Source of the DNA: Sanghuangporus weigelae
Taxonomy: Eukaryota > Basidiomycota > Agaricomycetes > Hymenochaetales > Hymenochaetaceae
Direction of reading: 5' to 3'
Assembly: GCA_033182465.1 (NCBI GenBank)
Contig: CP137330.1
Location: 248,001 to 312,000 of the forward strand
Length of the DNA: 64,000 nucleotides
Positions 34,069 through 45,549 of this stretch are shown here, piece by piece. The first letter of the stretch is position 1. Each line of letters begins with the position of its first letter. The notes under the pieces were generated by a model. The model was not told where the DNA came from, ran no database searches, and saw nothing but the letters and a program-made list of their open reading frames with translations. A program made the position numbers and the translations under genes.

Positions 34069-34738
34069 ATGATGTCTGGCAGACGCTCTCCAAACCCTTC
34101 ATCTTGGTCCTCTGGAAAGCAACCTACACAACAGACGAAGCAGAAGAAAGTTCCTGCCGAGCTGGTCACGTATTCTCTGAACGGAGAAATGGTCTATGTT
34201 GAACCTGCACGGGATTACGAGGTACTTTAAAGTGGTTGATCTTGCCTCGTTCTCAGGCTGAATCATCATTTCCCCCCAGCAAGCATTGAATTTTGCGCAG
34301 TCCGTTTTCCCCCAGCTTGCAGAGATGTCACGGACACGCATCGGCTTCCTTGTGAACGTACGGGTAAATGGGGCCCTGCGGAAAGTGCGCATCGCTCCAA
34401 TGGCGTGGCCGCGCGTCTTGCAATCACTTGCCACTTACGAGATCATCGAGCTCTCCATCCTTCCCGAGTCACGCGCCTCTCACTCTGAAACAGAGCTCGC
34501 CACGTCCTCGCAAAACAGCGGCGCCACGATTGTGACCGAAGAAGCGCCACCAAAGTACGGAAGTGCTAACATGCTTGGCGCGGATCTGTGCAACCCGTTT
34601 TCGGATAGTAGCAAGTTTCACGACTCAGAGAAATCTCCATATTTTACGCTCGAAACTCCTGGCGCCCAACGGCCCCCTCCATCACCAACAGTAAAGCGAT
34701 GCACGAGCGCATTCAGCTGGTTCAGCAGACGTAACTGA
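34069..34738 (+). CDS. Basidiomycete protein of unknown function
   Basis: A two-exon gene (34069-34221 and 34280-34738, 57-bp GT-AG intron) encodes about 203 residues. It is not recognised. The central part looks structured: VPAELVTYSLNGEMVYVEPA, then QALNFAQSVFPQLAEMSRTR and FLVNVRVNGALRKVRIAPMA, ending in ATYEIIEL. The first 30 residues are serine/glutamine/lysine-rich and the last about 90 are disordered with an acidic and proline-rich tail. There is no signal peptide or membrane segment. A second ATG at 34072 follows directly, and an in-frame ATG further upstream (33964) would add 35 residues. The clean splice and conserved-looking core argue that it is a real gene. Confidence 0.65.
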
Positions 34739-36187
34739 GGATGTTTCCCATCATCATTGCCAGAAGTTTACGAAGAATGATAATAGGATACCACGTATCG
34801 CAGAGCGCATTTGGTGTTGTTGATACGATCGCCGTTCTTGATACTTTACTCCACTTCTGATATTTATTCATCGTTCCGAGCCCATATTGCTGTCATTTCC
34901 CCGTATTGCTGTATCCGCACTGCTGTATATCCTGCACTACTGGATTCCCAGTAACTACTTCACTGATATTACACTGATGTTAGACTGTTGAAATAAAAAC
35001 ATGGCATCGTTCATTTTCATGCCTAATCATATTTTCATGTAGACTGTACAGCTTGTATTCATTAATTCCATCAGATTGTATCTATATTGCTTCGTCTACC
35101 TGTGCATTGATTATCACACTTCGAAAGATCTGTATCTCAGTCATTATGATTGATATCGACAAGTAGAGTTCTTAGCATCCATACCCAGTACTCGTCTCCT
35201 GATGAGGAACTCAGCCCTATTGTGGACGAATCACTGTGTAAGGTACACCAAGTTAAGTAGGGGATTGTTGGTCCATCGCGGCGGTGCAGATTGGCCCTTT
35301 GGCATGCACAGGATGGTGCATAATGGAGTGAGGCGTCGGACCAGATCCGGCTCGTCTCCGGGACCATAGGAAAGCAATAGATCAAATCTCTACGACAACT
35401 AGGCGCCTAGTCCTTCGTACCTAAAGGGTATATGCGGCCGAGTCATGAGAAGCCTCAGCGATCGTGACATCCAACATTACTTCAGAGTACTGCACAGCGC
35501 TAGTCTCCGATTGAAGTTTCAGATGTTGCTTGAACGAGCAAAACCGTCGCAGCTTACGGCACACATGGCTCGAACAACTTCATTTAGGAAGAGATATTTA
35601 AAACATGAGAAGACTTCGAAGAACAGGCATGTGTGATCTATCAAGGTGAGGAAACATCGCAATTGGAGAACTGGGTCCGTTGTGGTGCAAAGTGATCAAT
35701 GCGATTCCCGAAGTCCTTGTTTATAGTAAATGACCAGCACTATCAGGACAAAGTTACGGAAAGAAAGCAGAAACGATTATTGTTGGGAAGTGACTCAGTA
35801 AACGCATGTTGTAGCCCTTTTCTTGTATTCATCATAATGATTTGATTTGAAAGCGGCCCACAGGGCAGGGCATTTGGCTGTTAGTCCGCATGGTAATGCA
35901 ACGACTCGCACAGCCTGCAACATTCACCGAAACCCCGATGAGGTGCGATCGTCATGTCCCAAAGAAGTAAATAAGTAGCCATTCGCATGATCGACATAAC
36001 TTTCATCAGTATACCTTAAAAGGAAATAAAAATAACTTCCTGTCGTACCCGAAATCGAAGTATGTACGCCTCTAATTCCCAACACGTTAACACGCACCAT
36101 GTACAAGCTGCATATTCACATGTTCCGTAGTAGCTGCGGTCACAGAGGTTTAAAAGGAGGTCCGAGGTATTTTGTGCTTCCCCCCAA
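34739..36187. other. Intergenic, no gene recognised
   Basis: About 1.4 kb with only short frames. TTTAAAAGG near 36,150 is a possible core element for NmrA copy C. Confidence 0.45.
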
Positions 36188-37229
36188 ATGTCCGCATACA
36201 AGCAATTCGCAGTCGCCGGAGCTGGCTCGATTGGCAGAGTTATCGTTGAAGAACTCGTAAAAAAGAAAGATGAAGGGAAATTTTCAAGGCTAGAACGGAA
36301 CGTACTTATTCTACGAGTTCTGGTCTAGTCGGGTTGGTGTGAAGATCTCGTTTCGAAAGGCGTGGAATTTATTCTAGTCGACTATAAATCGCCTTCATCA
36401 CTCGAGGCAGCTCTGATCGGAGCTGATGTAGTGATTTCAACTTTAAGCCTCCTCAGCCTCATCCACCAAAATGCTCTCGCAACGTATTCCAAAGCGGCCG
36501 GCGTCAAGCTCTTTGTGCCATCGCAGTTTGATTGTGACCCATGCGGGAAGAGCGAGATGCTACTACTCAAACACAGAGAGGTATTTCGTAGAAATTTGAA
36601 GGAGATTGGACTATCATACGCTGTTTTCTGTACAGGGCTACTCATAGACAAGGTCTTTGCACCGTACGTCCCTCTTCTCGCAATGCGTTGGCGACTGCTG
36701 ACTTCGCCTTCGGTACTGACCCGGTAGCACCTTTGCTGCGGCACTGGGGTTGGATTTCTCAAGCGGAGAGTTCTCCATTCCTGTATCTGGCACTGCGCCC
36801 ATCTCGTGGACTACAACGGAAGAAGTCGCACAGTTCATAGCACATGCTCTGACAATATTTCCTCGTGAGAAGATCGAGTGGCGCACTTTTCGCATCGAAG
36901 GGGAACAAATCGTTAGTTTCTTTGTCCTTCTCTCCTGTTGCGAGCTGACAAGGAATCGTCCTCCTTCTCTTTGACGGCAGAATCTCAACGAGATCGTTGC
37001 TCTGTGGGAGAAGCGATTCCGAAGAACAGCTTTGGTCACCCATCGTCCACGAGCAGTAATCAAGACAGCGGTGAAACTGGATGCGACAGACTTCCTATCT
37101 AGCTTCATTCTCGACCTGGACGCGGGACACATGGCCGTAGGCGATCCAGAAGAGGTTTCAGATCGAGAATTCCCAAGATGGAGACCGAAAAGAGTTATAG
37201 ATGTTTTGGACGATCTTTATGAAGATTGA
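36188..37229 (+). CDS. NmrA-like oxidoreductase, copy C (doubtful first splice)
   Basis: This is the third NmrA paralogue. Its ATG at 36188 gives FAVAGAGSIGRVIVEELVKK, and the rest is well kept: LVDYKSPSSLEAALIGADVV, KAAGVKLFVPSQFDCD, GEFSIPVSGTAPISWTTT, PREKIEWRTFRIEGEQI and the complete C-terminus RWRPKRVIDVLDDLYED. Introns 2 and 3 are normal. The first intron is the problem: after KKKDEGKF the sequence diverges from copies A and B, and the only GT...AG pair that restores the frame (about 36310-36336) would be a 27-nt intron, too short for this genome. Either exon 1 is damaged and the copy is a pseudogene, or an unusual splice is used. Confidence 0.65.
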
Positions 37230-37707
37230 ACTTGAACTTAATGTCAATTACATTATGCCGAAGATAATCACTGATGAAGTCCACTCCATGTATTGACGTG
37301 ACGTAGTATCTGCTAACACTCTAAATCAGATTCAGTCACCGGATACAAAAAGGCCAGCCCTTACTGGTGGAATCACTTGGATTGCTTTGTGTCCGTGTAA
37401 TGATGACGGATTGCGGCCTATATATCCACAGCCGGTGAGCTAGACTGACTAGACATGTATCTGAAAGACACTGTAAAGTATTTGCGTGGTACAGGCGTCT
37501 CTAACGAGGGCTCATGCCTGGATGGGGAGAAAGCTTGTCAGCTACTCTTTAGTAGTAGTAAATGGGAAGATAGAGATCTCGTAGGAGGTCTTTAATTATT
37601 AGAGACTGATACAATCAACGACTTACTATTCGTCGCCTACATTTGCATCCTACATTTGCATAAACATCGACAGAGCACATGTATCAGTCAATGAGGTCTG
37701 CTCGCAG
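37230..37707. other. Int ergenic, no gene recognised
   Basis: This is the 3' flank between the convergent NmrA copy C and RRG7 genes. A duplicated CTACATTTGCAT occurs near 37,640-37,662. Confidence 0.45.
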
Positions 37708-38490
37708 TCATCGCTCAGAAAGCGGGACCCAACTCTCCAGATGAGTTGAATGAAACCAGAGAGACGGACGTCTAGGAATCGTAGGGTCCTGGGATAGCTC
37801 CCAGCGCAAGTCAATCTCCCATCCAAGTATCCCCTTCTGACCACCGAGTGCCGGATTCCAAATTGCCGAAGCAAATCCATCTGTACTTTTAGGATCGTCC
37901 TCGACGGCCACCTTGGAGGTATTTGAAGACGAGAGACGAGGAAGGTGAAGCAAAAAGAAAGGTAAAGGAGACGACAAAGCACACAGAACTGTTGCTTTGG
38001 TGAATTCTGATTCGGAGACGAGAAGCGCAACGGTCGGAAGTGTTTTCGTGTCCTGCTCATGCGAAGGGATAAGATGAAGATGTCGATACAGTACACCCTC
38101 CAATTCGCGCACGTAATTTGGACCAAGTTTCTTTCGCTCAGCCTTACATTGCGCAAGGACTCGAATGCGGCGCCGATGAATACCTGTATTGTCCGTGACC
38201 AAGTCCGCTTGTTCAGGGTCATTAGAGCGCGACGTAGGGGACGGAGCAGGCAACCACCACCATCCCTGCAAATCAATTCCACCGTCACTTCTGCCACCTA
38301 TCCGTGTAAGTGACATCGAGAGATATCGAAGCATCATCATCGCGCGGTTCTCAAAGGCCGTTCCACGGTGCACACTCGAAAGAGTTTCGGCAGAAGGGCT
38401 GGAAGCGGTTGAAGAAACCCCACGCGCTGACAACACGAAAGGACAGCGACGAGTACCAGACAAGGGGATCCATAACAGTTTCGAAGCCAT
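37708..38490 (-). CDS. RRG7: Mitochondrial RRG7-like PD-(D/E)xK protein
   Basis: An intronless 260-residue frame with ATG at 38490. The N-terminus (MASKLLWIPLSGTRRCPF) is basic and lacks acidic residues, as expected for a mitochondrial presequence. The family core follows: RGTAFENRAMMMLRYLSMSL, then IGGRSDGGIDLQGWWWLP and, after a short insert, RVLAQCKAERKKLGP. GGID and QCK are the conserved metal-site elements of the restriction-endonuclease-like fold found in RRG7/DUF2034 proteins, which in yeast are needed for respiratory growth. Nuclease activity is not established. It is transcribed divergently from SWC5, 182 bp away. Confidence 0.8.
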   Translation of the reverse strand: MASKLLWIPLSGTRRCPFVLSARGVSSTASSPSAETLSSVHRGTAFENRAMMMLRYLSMSLTRIGGRSDGGIDLQGWWWLPAPSPTSRSNDPEQADLVTDNTGIHRRRIRVLAQCKAERKKLGPNYVRELEGVLYRHLHLIPSHEQDTKTLPTVALLVSESEFTKATVLCALSSPLPFFLLHLPRLSSSNTSKVAVEDDPKSTDGFASAIWNPALGGQKGILGWEIDLRWELSQDPTIPRRPSLWFHSTHLESWVPLSER

Positions 38491-38672
38491 TGGTGTCGTT
38501 GTACTTTTGTAACTATCGCGTCTAACGAATTACTTTGCCATTGAGGAGAGAATTGAAAATAAAATAACAAGATAGATCGTAATCAACGTGACCGTGCGAT
38601 AGTCACAGCCACACCGCCTTCAACCGCCGCGGCTGTCTTCTTTCCGCTAACTATTCTCTCCGGCTTACCGCC
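38491..38672. promoter_or_regulatory. Shared divergent promoter (RRG7 / SWC5)
   Basis: Only 182 bp separate the two opposite start codons. An A-rich patch (GAAAATAAAATAACAAG, about 38553-38569) and a GC-rich CCGCCGCGG element (about 38622-38630) are visible. Confidence 0.5.
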
Positions 38673-39690
38673 ATGTCGACTATTTCCAATGTGGTCCTCG
38701 GAGACTCTGACGATGAGTACGATCCAGACTTCGTGCCGGAAGATCAATCAGGTTAGCACGCATTGTATAATTCAGATGCGGCTGCTTGTGTTAATCATTT
38801 GTATGTAGACATCAGTGAAGAGGAGATGGTACTACGACCCGACCCAGATGCCGTAGAAACAGAAGCACAGAAGGCTGAGAAAGAGAAGTGAGCATGCTCT
38901 TACGCTTCATTAGATCTGCGTTGACCTATCTGTTTCCAGAGCACGTGCATCGTTATGGGAGAGCTTCCAAGCATCTATCGCTGCAACTACCGGATCATCT
39001 TCGACGAATGCCTCGCGATCAGTGAAACTCGTGAAGATAGAAAGGAGGTATAGATTTGCAGGCGAGGAGGTCTCGTGAGTGAGTTCAGAATCTGTCGGTT
39101 TCGAATATTTATCAAGTTATTTCACTGATGCTTTTTTAACTCTGTACAGAGAAGTGATCGAAGTTCCAGAGGACTCGGAAGATGCAAGGAAATGGCCTAG
39201 GTGGATTCCACAGTCCACTCAGGGAGAAGAGGTGTCTACAAGTGGAGCGTCACATGAAGATACCAAAGATGATGGCGATGGTGCGTTGGCAGCAGCAATT
39301 GAGAGCACGAACGCGTCAAAGGCATCAGAATCTTCAAAGGATGCTATCTCAAGTACGAGTGGCTCTAAGTCGACAGTCTCTAACGCAACCAAACCTACTT
39401 CACGTTCGAAACCGGGTCCACGGAAACCCAAGACTACGCTCGCCTCTCTACCATCTTCGAAACCGAAGAAGCTTACGACGCTCGAGAAATCCGCAATGGA
39501 TTGGCGTGCGCATATCTCTCAGAGTGATTCGACCACGGAAACGACACCAGGAGGTGTAAGCATTGCAGACGAGCTCGAGCGAAACAGACGGAGCGGCGGG
39601 TATCTTGAGAAGGTCGCGTTTTTAGAGCGTGTTGGAAATCGGAGAGAAGATTTGTTCGACGAAAGTAGAAAGAAGCGTCGAAAGAGCTGA
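38673..39690 (+). CDS. SWC5: SWR1-complex subunit Swc5 (BCNT family)
   Basis: This subunit of the SWR1 chromatin remodeller deposits histone H2A.Z. Four exons (38673-38751, 38809-38887, 38940-39074, 39150-39690) give 834 nt, 277 residues. The N-terminus is acidic (LGDSDDEYDPDFVPEDQSD) and binds histones in homologues. The C-terminal BCNT-C domain is clear: KLTTLEKSAMDWRAHISQ, DELERNRRSGGYLEKVAFLE and RVGNRREDLFDESRKKRRKS. The middle is a serine/threonine-rich linker. The length fits the family. Confidence 0.9.
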
Positions 39691-40494
39691 TGCTAGAGTT
39701 TTCTTGTATCTTTATCGCTTGTGCCGGTATGTTCCTAGTTTATTTCACCTCTTACAGGACTGTTGTGATGGTGATTGTCATCTTGATCTACACATGCGAC
39801 TCCTTTCGTTCTTGATGAATTTCGCATGTTAGTGTCCCTGGATTTTGGAGGATCAATGCGTTGACTTTTCGCCCGTTTGTCCTGCATGCGTATTCATTTA
39901 AAACGTTGACGATCAAATTATGTTTCATTCACTGGACTTCTACCAGAGCGACTGCTTGATTCCTGCCTCGCTATGTCAGAATATGGAGAGTACGTACAGA
40001 ACTGTCGGTATTTCAAATGTCGCGGATACGTCCTATATGTTTCCTACATTGTCAGGGCATGATAGGTCTTGCATTGGAGATTTTTCTCATAGATTCACTA
40101 AGCTGCTGTATGATCAAACATTTTAATGTCGCTTAAGATACCAGTGGCGAACATATGCAATTGTAAAGATACTGTGAGGCAACTGGACAATTAAGTTAAT
40201 CTATGATGTACAGCATAAAATAAAATAAAAATCCTGATCAGGGGTAAGATCTGATTAGATAGTGGCTATGCTATTGCTGACTCAGAGAATTGGACGCCTT
40301 AAAATATCCCGTTGACGCTCAATCCTGTTCTTCCCCGTAGGCAAAGCCCGTCTTCACCGGGTCATCCAACGGCATAGTTTTCAACATGCGGTAACGTTCC
40401 TATTAGACTCTATCTACCAACTTGCCGTTGCTGTATCGAGTCGTCGAGAAATTGTCAAGACGAACGGAAAAGAACTGAGTGGAACTTGCTGAAG
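39691..40494. other. Intergenic, no gene recognised
   Basis: This is the 3' flank of SWC5 and the promoter of the carrier. It is AT-rich around 40,190-40,230. No supported gene. Confidence 0.45.
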
Positions 40495-41806
40495 ATGGAA
40501 GCTCCATCTCAAGAAATTCGCGACGCGGCGATTATGGAAGGCGTGAAGGACGTCGCATTTGGCAGTGTTCGTTTACTTACAACCTTTTGATAGAGATCAG
40601 TGCATTAACTTGTGGGCAGGTAGCGGGGATGGTCTCCAAAGTCTTCGAACACCCGTTCGATCTTTGTAAAGTCCGTCTGCAGTCGCAAGTCCTAGATGCT
40701 ACAGCGCGCTTCAAGGGCCCTGTTGATTGCTTGATGACAACGTGGAAGAAAGAAGGTTTGAGAGGACTTTATAGAGTGAGTCTGCTTTATTTGATCTTTG
40801 AGGAGCCGCGAGACCTTGGCGTTGGTGTCCGACTGACGTGAATCCATCTTCGAATGTTCTTGAGCATAATTCTCATTTACGGTATTTTTCTGACATTCAG
40901 CCCTATCTCAGGGTTTACCCGCTCCGGTAGTCGGCGCCATGGTCGAGAATGCGACACTTTTCCTGACCTACGGTCAGCTCCAACGCCTCTGCCGCTGGTG
41001 GTCCGGGTCCTCAGACCCACTTATGACACCTCAAATGATCTTCTCCGCAGCTGGTGCAGGCGCTGCTACAAGCTTCCTCCTGTACGTACACTCGTATCCA
41101 AACAAGCGAGAAATACGAATGCTAAAGAAAAGACCATAGAACTCCCATAGAACTCGTAAAATGCAAAATGCAAGTCCAGCTCCTCGTGCTGGAGTCATCC
41201 AACCCAGCAGCGGCCTTGCAAAACCTAGAGGGCAGTGCAAACACAGCCTTACTCGGCTCCTCATCAAAGCCAAATTTCAACGCTTTACCAGGCCCACTTT
41301 CCGTTCTTCGTAATGTTCTTCAAACACATGGGCCTCGCGGTCTCTGGCTCGGTCAGACGGGTACACTGATTCGTGAGACGGGAGGTGCAGCCGCCTGGTT
41401 CGGGACGAAAGAAGGCGTTTGCGACATGCTACTTCGTTGGAGGCAAAGAAAACAGCACCCTTTCCATGCAGAACCGCTAACGAAAAAGGACTTGAAAGCC
41501 TGGGAGAGCGCTTTCGCTGGTGCTTGTGCGGGCGTTGCTTATAATGTCATACTCTTCCCCGCCGACTCAGTTAAGAGCGCTTTGCAAACTGCTGAAGAAC
41601 TCCGTCCTCATGATCGTGCTCATTCTGGTGGGAACGGTCTTGCCAGGAAGATGCAAGCAACGTTCTGGGGTACGGCTCGCGATATGTACCGTAGTAAAGG
41701 CATACGCGGATTGTACGCCGGGATGGGCGTCACCGTCGCCCGTGCGATCCCGAGTAACGCATTGATCTTCTTGGTCTATGATGGGTTGTCTAAGAGGTTC
41801 GGATAG
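40495..41806 (+). CDS. Mitochondrial carrier, ornithine/arginine type (Ort1/Arg-11)
   Basis: This six-helix inner-membrane carrier would exchange ornithine and related basic amino acids between matrix and cytosol for arginine synthesis. Four exons (40495-40566, 40620-40775, 40912-41081, 41140-41806) give 1065 nt, 354 residues. The three carrier signatures are present: EHPFDLCKVRLQ, TPIELVKCKMQVQ and LFPADSVKSALQT. The GLWLGQTGTLIRETGGAAAWFG stretch and the third-repeat AGACAGVAYNVILFPADSVK support the ornithine carrier branch over other carriers. Intron 2 (136 bp) is longer than its neighbours. The long loop between helices 3 and 4 (SSNPAAALQNLEGSAN) is an insertion. Confidence 0.85.
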
Positions 41807-42072
41807 TAGCAGTGGTTGATACCATTCTCGTTGGAAGCATTAAATTTAGAATTCAATAGATTTTTTGTGTATGTAGAGTAATCTTGACACTATAGACATT
41901 TCTTGAAGTCCAAGCTGGATTATTTCTGCTTTAAGGCGCGCCCATCGTCCCACGAACTAGTAATGATATGGATTATATTCTGCTCTTTGGTCGACAAGTA
42001 TTCTTTCTCGGAGACTCCGTCTATAGTTGCAGTCGAAGGTACGTATCGCTGGCAACAGATCCTTCAACCAGT

Positions 42073-42496
42073 CTACTCTTCATCCTCATACCCTTGAATT
42101 GGCCTCCTCGCACGCTGCGGCACTGCAATAGCATCAAAGTTAATCAGCATCAACACCTTTCAGAGTAGGACGTGGACGTACAAGGGTAGGATGTTGGTAT
42201 CGGCGGGGGCGGTACGTAGCCGAAGAAGTGTTTCCGAATCGGCGGGACAGTGAACGCGAATATAGGGCTCGTAAGGCCTAGTACGCAAGACCAGAAGATG
42301 ACGGGGTTTTCATGTGCTTGTCGTTGCTGGAATATCACAAGCAAGATCGGTCATTCAACGAGGTTCAAGAACATGGCCATGAAAACAATGTAAGAAAATA
42401 TACTCAGCAAGCATTGCATGTGAAGTAAAAGAAGAATGAGCTCACGAAGTAGCGGTATGTCGCCTTGAAAGGCGTCCTCAATGACGCCAGCGCCAT
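42073..42496 (-). CDS. NADH-ubiquinone oxidoreductase 9.5-kDa subunit
   Basis: This small accessory subunit of respiratory complex I is split over three tiny exons (42446-42496, 42182-42326, 42073-42122) that sum to 246 nt, exactly 81 residues. The protein reads MALASLRTPFKATYRYFQ, a membrane segment VIFWSCVLGLTSPIFAFTVP, then PIRKHFFGYVPPPPIPTSYP, and after the second intron LPQRARRPIQGYEDEE. The VPPIR...GY.P..PIP..YPLP pattern is diagnostic of the family. No single open frame shows the whole gene; the second intron begins inside the codon after TSYP, so a naive reading ends in the wrong C-terminus. It is convergent with the mitochondrial carrier. Confidence 0.9.
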
Positions 42497-43920
42497 CTGC
42501 GTTGGTCGGCTTCGAGAGTTGTTGACGACGACGGCAGGAATATAACGAAATGTAATTACTAAGTTCTTCTCACGGTCTTGGTGGTTTTCGGCCCTCACTT
42601 GTTTACGCGTCAGTAGTTATTGTCGTGCTACGATTCTCTTTGAACGAGTAAATTGCCTCTTAAAAAGAAGCGAAACCAGTGAACGTCCAGAGCGAGCTCC
42701 TGCGTTGCTTACTAGCTCTTAACAATGCGCGATGTGTCGTCGATATTGTCGAGGAACCACACGAGCCGGCGTGCAAGCATTAGAGTAACAATCTGCAGAC
42801 TGAAGCCAACGTCGATTTGCTCTTCGTATTGATGCACGAATGATTCTATATCCGCCACCAAGGCTTGCTCATGGCCATCGCACGAGGTGAATTCATCAAA
42901 GGAAGATAGTTGAGAATATGCCAAATTTTTTCATAAACCTCACTAGAACACTGCTTTCACTCGACTCCAGCCTTGATGAAACCGGTGGCAAACCACGAGT
43001 GCCTTCTACCAGTTCCTGGTAGAATGAGACAAAGGCCAAGTGACAGAAGAATCAAATGAATGCGAAGAATAATTATTCTCGAACAAAAGGGCCACATGCC
43101 GTCTCTATTTTTGTTTGTCGTTTCCGGGGATTTGATTGTGAAGAACGTAACTATTCTTGCAGACAGATGTTTTGCCTGCCGTCTGGATCATGGATGCATT
43201 AGTGCGGAGAAGTTCTCTTGGAGCATTGATCTTCCGTTTCAGTACGTATCATCATTCTACAATCAGAGTCTAATTACTGAACCTTGCTGTCCGTCTGGAT
43301 AAAGAATCCAATAGCTCTAGTTGGCAGTTTCATTCGAAAATTTCAGCAAGTCGTATTACTATGTCATATACTTCTCGACGAGCCGTATCAGTAATTCGGG
43401 ACTCTGCTCTCGGCTTCCGGCGAGGGATAAGCACCCGGTCCTGCAATACTATACTCCAGATAACATCCTTCCTGCAGAGATATGAGACGCTGATGAGGCA
43501 GGTTACTATTACTGAAACTTCAAACGCTTTCCGGGGCTGTACAACATGGAAGGTTCCGGTCGAGAACCCACAAGAGCGCTAGCACCATGATGCATCGTGT
43601 GTCGTGTTCGAAAAGTATCAGGCAATCTGCTTCCAAATGATTGATATATCGGATTTTCAGCCGGCCGATTGGATTGGAATACATCCTCTTAACAGGATGG
43701 GTTGATGACCTATTATTCGCATACTTTATTCACCGGCGATGGTAGTGAACGCGAGCCGAAACGAAAACGTGAGTTCAACAATCACGTATCAATCAGTATC
43801 TGCGGTAATGTCGCATCTCGACTGAGTCGATGTGACTTCCGGCAAGAGATGTTGATCTGTTCTAGGTATAACAATCGTATTTAAGGTAGCTCGTATTCTT
43901 CTTCTCTAAACGCCCTAACC
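42497..43920. other. Intergenic, no gene recognised
   Basis: Short frames at 42,712-42,924 (minus) and 43,060-43,880 (plus) carry no motif. TATTTAAGG at about 43,879 is a likely TATA-like element for the DUF6533 gene. Confidence 0.4.
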
Positions 43921-45549
43921 ATGTCAATTCCCAATGTACTCTACGCTTTCGTGACTCGGTCTAGTGCTGAGCCTGTCGATCCCAGTGCCGTGCCCTTATG
44001 GGTTTCTGTGAATACAAACACCGAATACTTTGCTGTATCTCTTGCAACTGTCCTAGTCTATCATGCTAGTGAGTAATCTTAGACTATAGTAAGAGGAAGC
44101 TCTTGTTGATATATTTGCAAATTGAAGTTATCATGCTCGACATGGAGGTGGGTTATCATACATTTGTTGTTGTGTCAGCTTCTTATCGAGATATGCTTCT
44201 AGGTCAAGCACCTTTGGGTCAGTCCAAATCATGTCATTGAACTGTGGATGCTGTGGACTTAAAACGGTGCAGACAAATCCTCGAAGTTTGGTCAGCTTGT
44301 TTTTCTTTGCGGTAAGATCATTTTAGAATAAAAGTGTCCGGCTTTTGACTCTGATTTAGAATCGTTTCATCGGACTTTATGGAGCAATTTGTAAAATTTT
44401 TGGTTTATTTCAGAATTTTGGTATCTCTCTCAGTTTTCTGATTCTGAGATATATCATCGAACTAGGTCAATCCTTCGCACAAAGTCTTTCAAGGTATGCA
44501 CTCGACTCAAACATGACCATAACAATTGTGATATCTAACAATTTGCATATGCAGCTGTGTGTATTGTCATGTTATTATTGATACCATTCTTACAGATTTC
44601 CTGCAATTATAGGTCGTCTGTCCATCTGGTCTGTGGGTCTGTCCGGTGAGTGCCAACTACACCAAATCATTGCTACTCAACTCAGTGAACTGGATAGATT
44701 TCCTGGTTATTATATTGATCGATTGTAAGAAATGAACTCTGCAAGTGCCTCAGCTGACTTCCTTGCTTGTAGACATATTACACATTCGCGTCTTGGCTTT
44801 GTATCATCAAGGTGAGCATGTTCGGTCATGCTGCGCAGTCTGATGTTTTTAATTTCTACCAGAAAGAAGATTATCCATTTTTCTTAAGCTCCTTCTTGGT
44901 TTGGATACAGGTTTTGGTCTCGGTTTGCTGCTTTATAGTGGATTGTTTGACGAGAGTAAGTCAATTGCCCTTTTCTTTCTGTTTTTTTTTACCTATGACT
45001 AACGGTAACTTCATTAGTCACTATTGCTGGTCTTCCAAATGTGGGCACTGCCTGCGGAGTCCTTAGGAAACCATCACAGACACTCGGCATCATATCATGG
45101 TAAGATTATACTTGACATCAGTACATTGCTTTCGCTCACTCAGCATAGGGCCATACCAATGACATATGGTCTGATCTTATTGGGTCTCGCTCTTTACAAA
45201 ACTGCAGAGCATTGGAGAATGCCATCCGGGTTCAAAGGACTTCATCTTATTCGTGTTGTCATCCAGGACGAAATAATGTACTACAGCTTGTAAGCATTAT
45301 TTTGCTTTATGTGGCTGAATAGGTTCTTATTGATGTAGTGTCATTTTCTGCTGCATCATGAGCATGCTCCATATCACCATCCTGAACAGCAACATCTTCA
45401 TCTCAAATCTCTTGTCTTCGGCAGGGAGTCCGACTCTTCTATGTGTGCTTGGAGGACAGCTTCTTATCAATTTGAAAGAAGCCGGCGAGAAGGGCGTAGA
45501 TGGAGGGACCTACAATACCCGTACCGTGAGCGACATAGAATTTGCCTAG
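43921..45549 (+). CDS. DUF6533-domain seven-helix membrane protein
   Basis: This is a multi-exon integral membrane protein of a family expanded in mushroom-forming fungi; its function is unknown. The first exon ends in NTEYFAVSLATVLVYHA, the DUF6533 hallmark, and is followed by very short exons (IIMLDME; VKHLW; TNPRSLVSLFFFA; NRFIGLYGAICKIFG onward). Later exons give ILHIRVLALYHQ (the usual RIYALY element), FLKLLLGLDTGFGLGLLLYS, ITIAGLPNVGTACGVLRKPS and a final exon VIFCCIMSMLHITILNSNIF ... SPTLLCVLGGQLLINLKEAG. The part at 44,540-44,720 could be spliced in more than one way. The gene looks complete and is the only full member here; relicts lie at 25.6 and 33.2 kb. Confidence 0.82.

Noticed and set aside
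36310-36336. 27-nt intron in NmrA copy C
   Set aside because: It is well below the 43-70 nt seen for other introns here, so it is treated as a sign of damage and not as a proven intron.
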